The notes under the pieces: model-generated | What the model was told of the DNA's origin: nothing | The model's database searches: none | The model's input: only the letters and a program-made list of their open reading frames with translations | Assembly: GCA_035236585.1 (NCBI GenBank) | Contig: CP141132.1 | Location: 63,027,880 to 63,091,879, forward strand | Source of the DNA: Warburgia ugandensis | Lineage: Eukaryota; Streptophyta; Magnoliopsida; Canellales; Canellaceae | Reading direction: 5' to 3' | DNA: 64,000 nucleotides | Part shown: piece after piece, positions 58,640-64,000 of the stretch | Position numbering within the stretch: the first letter of the stretch is position 1 | How the letters are laid out: the number at the start of each line of letters is the position of its first letter | Translations under genes and position numbers: made by a program

Positions 58640-61600
58640 CTTGCTATTGCACAAAATGATAGTTAACGTCAATGTGATTTATCCTAGCATGGAAGACAAG
58701 ACTGACATCCATGAGAGTGACACTAATGTTGTCACATAATAAAGCAATTGGGCAAAGTGAACAAGTGTATAGATCATTGAGTAGGAATTTTAAGCTAATA
58801 GATACCAATAATAGGTGAGGCAGGAGCAGGGACACTTGGCTTTAGTACTTGATATGAAAATAGTTATTTGCTTGCAGGAGCCCAATAATATTAAATTAGA
58901 TCCTAAATATGTAGGTTCTTGTTGTGGATCATCAATCATCTAAAGACCCTAGCAAATATGTAACACTAAAAGTAGGAAAAGAGAATTCCATGGAGGCCTT
59001 GAAACAAAGGTCATGCAAAACTATGCCCTTGATAAATTTGTGAATATGCTTTATAATTGATATATATATATATAAATATTACACCAAGACTTCTATATTT
59101 ACCATGTTTTAGCCCTAAAAATAATTTAAACATCACCAACTAGGGTTAATTCTACATTTTGTAAGTCTAGGATAGAAATAAAAAAAAGAAGAAATTCTTA
59201 GCAATTTTAACCCTAAAGAAGAGCAAGACTAGTTTTCAAGTTACATAATGAGCTTACACATGCCAAACATGAAGCCAGGAAGTTCAGACTGAAAATGAGT
59301 GCTATTATTAAAGTAAAAGCAATTAGAAACCCTAAGTAGAATATTGACCCTATACATATAGGGTGTTCGTATCAAAAGTAAGGTAACAAAACTTCCCATG
59401 CAAGTATTCCACCACCTAGGAAAGCTTCTAAGGGAAGCTCAAACCAATGAGAGCAAAACAAGCCAAGAGATGTGGGCTCGCATGAGACATATTCCTTACA
59501 CTCACTCTCTCTTACTCAACTAAAAGAGGGAACCACCTAAGGGAGTGGATGGATTTTCCATTCAGGGTAGTAGTCTTCTCCTTAACTCCACATTTTTATT
59601 TGAGAAAAATAAGAAAGATAAGTGGAGAAAATAAAGGAGGTGAAGAGAGAGACAATTTATGAAAAATCTATGATTGAAAATCACAATACTTTTCAAATAC
59701 TTAAAGGCCAAGATCTATACCTGTTGGAGCATATCCTAAGCAACTAATGAATGCTCACTCAAATAAGGATGAACCAATGACAAGATATACTATAATGTAG
59801 ATCAGACTGAAGCTACATTGGTGGAGATTTTTTAATTGACTGCCCATCTATTTTCTAGGAGCAAAAACATATTTTTCAAGGGAGAAGACATCCCAACTTG
59901 CTAAAAGCCAATTGGATGAAGAAAATAGTAGTGGGTTAGGAGAAAAAGAAGGAGAAGCCAAGAGTAAATACAAAAATCTCAACGGAATCTAGGCCATCCA
60001 TTCTGAGGCATTTATCTAAATATGGAGAGAGAAAAAGCCCTTAAAGAAGATTTTTTTAGATAAGAAAACTTTAGTTGAATCCAAAAGTCAGGAATAAAGT
60101 AGAGAAAAGCCATAAATCCTAGTCACCACCTACTCCATGAGAATTCAAGGTATAACCCAAAGAAAGAAAAGATCTCCACCATCCAATCTAATTCAATGAA
60201 CTATTTTCATCTAAGACATTTTAAACTTCAAACACACACACCCATGGAGTTCCATGCCTCCTCATTCTTTTCAATTTTCTATTACTTTTCCTTGATTTTC
60301 TCTTTTCCCTTCCATCCTCTTTCCTTGCTAGCATACCTTCCTTCTTATCCACCCATATCCCCTTCCCTTTCCCCATATCTCCTTCCTTCCTAATCTCCAT
60401 CCATTCCACACCCCCTTCCTTGTAATCTTTATTTCCTTCATTTCAAGCATCCTTAAATCCCAACCACACTTTTGTCCCTTCTTCTATGATCTTAACCCTT
60501 CATTTCTTAAGGCTTCTATTCCAAAAAATTATAAATATAGGTGAAGGAGAAGGGAAACCCATTTCTTATTTTTCCCTAAACCTTGAAAGGTACACTTAGG
60601 AGAAATATAGGGAGAGAGATCACTCTTTCCAAAGATCCTCTAGATTCACACATCCACATCCACATCCATTGGAGAAAAGGCAAGGGTTTCATCCATCCCC
60701 ACTTTCCCCCATCTTCTTTCTTTTCTCTTTTTCATTGTACCACATGCACCATCCTATATCTCATTTTTTATAGCCTGCATCATTTTAGATTGCAAGCATT
60801 CTCCCTAGCTTCACCCTTCTTACCTTCTTTAAAAGTTGCATGCACAACTCTTAGGAATCCACCTTTTGCATTACATGCATTAGCCTTAGCATCATTTCCA
60901 CTACCTTAAGAATACTCACATCACCCACTCACTATGGGATTTTCATGCACTCACCTTCACCCATCTTTCACTTACATGCAAAGGCCACCTCTCCTCCTTC
61001 CACCCTTCCATGCACACGCTCTTCCACTTAGAATAGCATGCACCCCTTCCTTCGTTACATCCTCACACGTACCTCCCTCTCCTTCATTATCATTCCAACC
61101 TAGTCCTTCTCCTTCTATCTCCTTTCTTTTCCATTTCTTTTGGAATTTGAGAATATAAGGAAAAGAAAGAAGCCTTGTGCCCTTCTATGGCAGCCAAGGA
61201 TTTCTTCCAATCCTAAAAGTATAGTTGAGGAAATCAAGTCTATTCAACAATCCATCCAAGTTCCTAGTTAAAGGCATCATGCTGAAGAGTAGAAAAAACT
61301 TCAAGGTAAGTACCTAGTTTCTTTGTCATCTCCTAAGGCTGTAATTGGTGAGTCCTAAGCCAAGGGTCAATGTCTCCATTTTTAGTTCTTTCTTATGTGA
61401 GGGCATCTCTTTCTATGGCTGTCCCTAACTTAAGTTGAATAATTCTTATCTCCTCTTTGCTTTCCTCCTAAAGGATAAGTATCTAGCCAAGGAGAAGCAC
61501 AATTTTTTTTTTTTTTTTTTTTTCACTTCATCCCATCTTTGTTTCTTCTCATGAAGATGGTACTTTTTGAATTTAAGACTTGAACTTTAGATCTGTGGCA

Positions 61601-62640
61601 TGCTAGGGTAAAGATGAAAAAGCTTGGTAGTAGCATTAGTGTATTATGGGTTGAAGAAAAGTGTATATGCCCTTGTTGGGTGATGCAACAAAGGGAGCCA
61701 TACAATGGAATTCAAGATTGGAAAAAAAAAACACAAACACCTAAAGAGCCTAGTTGGGTGATACAATTAAGGACTCTTACAGTGTTCAAAATGAACTTTT
61801 ATTTGCTTTACTTTACTTTCCATTATAATCAAGTTTATTAATAAAAATTTCTTTTTATTCTTAGTTGCTTTATATCCTTAGTTGCTTTAGTTTCCTATTT
61901 AGTTTGCTTAGTTTATTTGCTTAGAATTATTTCCTTTCCTTGAATGTTGGGTAGGTTAAAGTATAGGAACTTCGGTTTTAATTAACTCTATTTACTAAAG
62001 AGTCCTTGTGGGATCTGCCCATATTTGTCATTTTTATACTCCACTAAAATCGTGCACTTGTGGCATATTTAAAATTCACATCAATAGTCTCCAAGTGAAT
62101 AATTGTAAGGTGACACAAAAACAATCAAACTTGATTAACTAAATAAGAGATATCGTGATGATTTTATAACAAATATTGTGAAGCTCATACTAAATGGAGA
62201 TAAGAAGTTTCATCAAATAATGAATCACCATTATGAATGAAAATCTTAGAGCCAAGTGGAGGAGTGGAAGCTTGTTTATAATATAGATGCTTAGTGTGAC
62301 AAAAAATATTAGTAGCATATTTGGTTTGAGTGAGAACAATAGAATCACATGTGTAAGAGACTTTGTAAGAAAACATGGTAAGTTACCTAAGATTCTGTAC
62401 AAGGATAAGAAAAAGATCAATGTCAAATACCACGAGAATCACTGTCTGCTATCACCATATCATCAACGCGGAGTAACAAAAATATGCATATAAAAGAGGA
62501 ATGATGATAGAGCAAAGAGAAATTATGTCAATTAGCAACCATTGCATGAGTACGAATCCCCAAGCTAAAAAGATGGAACAATCATGTGAGGCTTGTTTAA
62601 GCCTCTTACATTACATTCTGGCACATGATATTGATTCAAT
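58640..62640 (-). mobile_element. Ty1/copia element remains, split by a solo LTR
   Basis: Read on the - strand: reverse transcriptase similarity at about 62640-62090 (a YVDD-like box near 62455, SIVLTQTKYAT near 62330) and RNase H similarity at about 59055-58640 (CDNISVTLMD and the H-I-D-V-N-Y-H-F-V end). The copia similarity stops at 62088 and resumes at 59057, exactly at the ends of the solo LTR. Gag, integrase and LTRs were not recognised. It has several breaks. Confidence 0.8.
59058..62083 (+). mobile_element. Solo LTR, ~3.0 kb, probably Athila/Tat-type gypsy
   Basis: It starts TGATATAT and ends TTAAAATTCACATCA. The flanking 5-mers ATAAT (59053-59057) and ATAGT (62084-62088) fit a target duplication with one difference. 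The right end, with GAGTCCTTGTGGGATCTGCC and CGTGCACTTGTGGCATAT, resembles the LTR ends of Athila/Tat/Ogre-type Ty3/gypsy elements as I remember them. No primer site or coding part is attached, as expected after recombination between two LTRs. A strongly pyrimidine-rich block fills about 60240-61140. Confidence 0.7.
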
Positions 62641-64000
62641 GACCTATCAATTGGATTTAAGAATGAATCAAAGCTCTGCTCGTACAATTGGGTCATTGCA
62701 ATTATGGGTCTAGAGGTAGATTTATTATAAAAAAATCAATTTTGATAAACCATTGATTTGTTTGGTCTCTACAAATTGAAATCTTTTAATTCGTTTAGAG
62801 AATGTATTCTAGAGTCTTTAATGTGTGGAAATAGTTAGTAACATTACTTTTATTATGAAAGGAAAATAAGCACAAAAAATATGAAAAATGATTAGTTAAC
62901 AAAAGATAAAATCTGTTTCTAGATGTACTTAGTTCTAGAACTGGTTCTATAGTGGGGAATTTTGGATCTTGATCAGATCCATCTCCCACCTTAGCAGGTG
63001 TACCATAATCCTTTTATTAGGTTACAGTCATCCCATATAATTGACTACGTATAGAGTCACTACATTAAAAAAATAGAAAAGAAATGCTCTAAGAACTTGA
63101 GTTTAATCCTATGGATTGGGTAAGTGCTTAGCTATAAGGTTGGAAGGGGCTAGGAAGCAACCTCTCACTCAGTACAAGACTAGTTTCTACTAAAGAAGAT
63201 AATCAAGATATTATGGGATGAATTAGGGATTAATAATGGGTAATTCATAAGATGGGCGTTCCTTGTTTACATGTGACTTTTCTACAAGTTGTTTTTTGAA
63301 ATTCTGGAGGGAAATTGAAACTTTTGCATTGTCTTATCTCCCCTAAGAGTGAGCAGGACTCTTAGTGACTGTTTCCCAAGGTGCAATGATCTGCACTTTG
63401 GAATCAACTAATACGAACTTGAACAATAACACATTTGCCTACTGAGATCAAAATACATCTTTGAAAAATGTTTTATTAATGAAATAGTCAAGTTAGTGGG
63501 AAACAGGATTACCATAATATAAATATTTTCCCACTCAACTGTCTCTTCTCTTTTAGGTCCCTACCCTTGAGAAAGACGAAAAACCCTTATAAGCAGTTTT
63601 CAATCTGGAACTAATGGTTTGCTTTAGATTCGAGATAGAGGACGCAATCTTGTCGTCAAGGCAGTGAATTGATCGATGCCTCGGTCAATTACTCTTTCTT
63701 CCCATTTTATCTCGAGTTACAGTTTATCCAAGATACTTTCCAAGCTCAAGTTTTGCTGTTATTTATCTTTTTGAGAACAATATTAGGAACTAAAACCTAA
63801 CCGTACCAAAAGAGAGAGACGGGTCTCCAATGGCTTTGGCCTTCGGGTTTCTGAGTTTGAGTCGAACTAGAAGATTGCAGTGTTTTCTCTGTTGCTTGTA
63901 GTGAAGAAGAAGATCAGATCATGTAGCATGGATGCAGGCTTCATAACTAAACCACGTAAACGTAATCTCTGCGTAATCGTGTGTGCTTAGTTTATTGCTC
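62641..64000. other. No recognisable feature
   Basis: The remainder shows no element or exon I can name. An ATG at 63831 opens 23 codons (MALAFGFLSLSRTRRLQCFL start), but nothing supports it as a gene. Confidence 0.35.

Noticed and set aside
60196-61158. Three open frames in a pyrimidine-rich block
   Set aside because: Low-complexity Pro/Ser/Leu/His products come from the biased base composition of the solo LTR.
63831-63902. ATG-started short frame that could be a first exon
   Set aside because: Only 23 codons, no convincing donor site and no family resemblance; the window ends soon after.

Overview
The window is plant nuclear DNA, most likely from a woody angiosperm with TE-filled introns. 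Evidence: eleven copies of the plant Au SINE, plant RTE LINEs, Ty1/copia and Ty3/gypsy chromovirus remains, a Tourist MITE, and two spliced plant genes of organelle-targeted type. I cannot name the species. Most of the 64 kb is transposon-derived; no operon or prokaryotic feature was seen.

Layout. 1-13.8 kb is one nested transposon landscape: an old chromovirus with two Au SINEs inside it (about 1.2-6.2 kb), a dead copia element (6.86-9.1 kb) split by a 900-bp non-autonomous DNA transposon that itself carries an Au SINE, and a nearly full-length RTE LINE (9.79-13.25 kb) with two sets of tandem 5' repeats. 13.83-28.64 kb holds four 3' exons of a YebC/TACO1-family gene on the + strand. Its introns of 8.9 and 5.1 kb are packed with copia, RTE and SINE copies, and its last exon is tandemly duplicated. 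The first exon was not found, so everything before 13.8 kb may also be intron. 30.95-42.20 kb is an 11.2-kb Tekay/Del-like chromovirus on the - strand with both LTRs and a 5-bp target duplication. 44.17 kb carries a 117-bp Tourist-like MITE. 45.63-51.24 kb is a complete six-exon CCD8 gene on the - strand (carlactone synthase of strigolactone synthesis). 56.23-57.46 kb is a two-exon fragment of the spliceosomal helicase gene AQR with a ruined P-loop. 57.9-62.6 kb has an L1 fragment and a - strand copia element split by a 3.0-kb solo LTR. The last 1.4 kb shows nothing I can name.

The two host genes are unrelated in function: CCD8 acts in plastid hormone synthesis, and the YebC/TACO1-like protein probably helps organelle translation. 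I see no novel multi-gene system. The most unusual observations are an RTE derivative made of the 5' hairpin unit joined to the last 196 bp of the LINE, a 37-bp RTE stub with a 21-bp target duplication, the duplicated terminal exon of the YebC gene, and the AQR fragment whose family-conserved residues appear changed mostly by C-to-T/G-to-A transitions.
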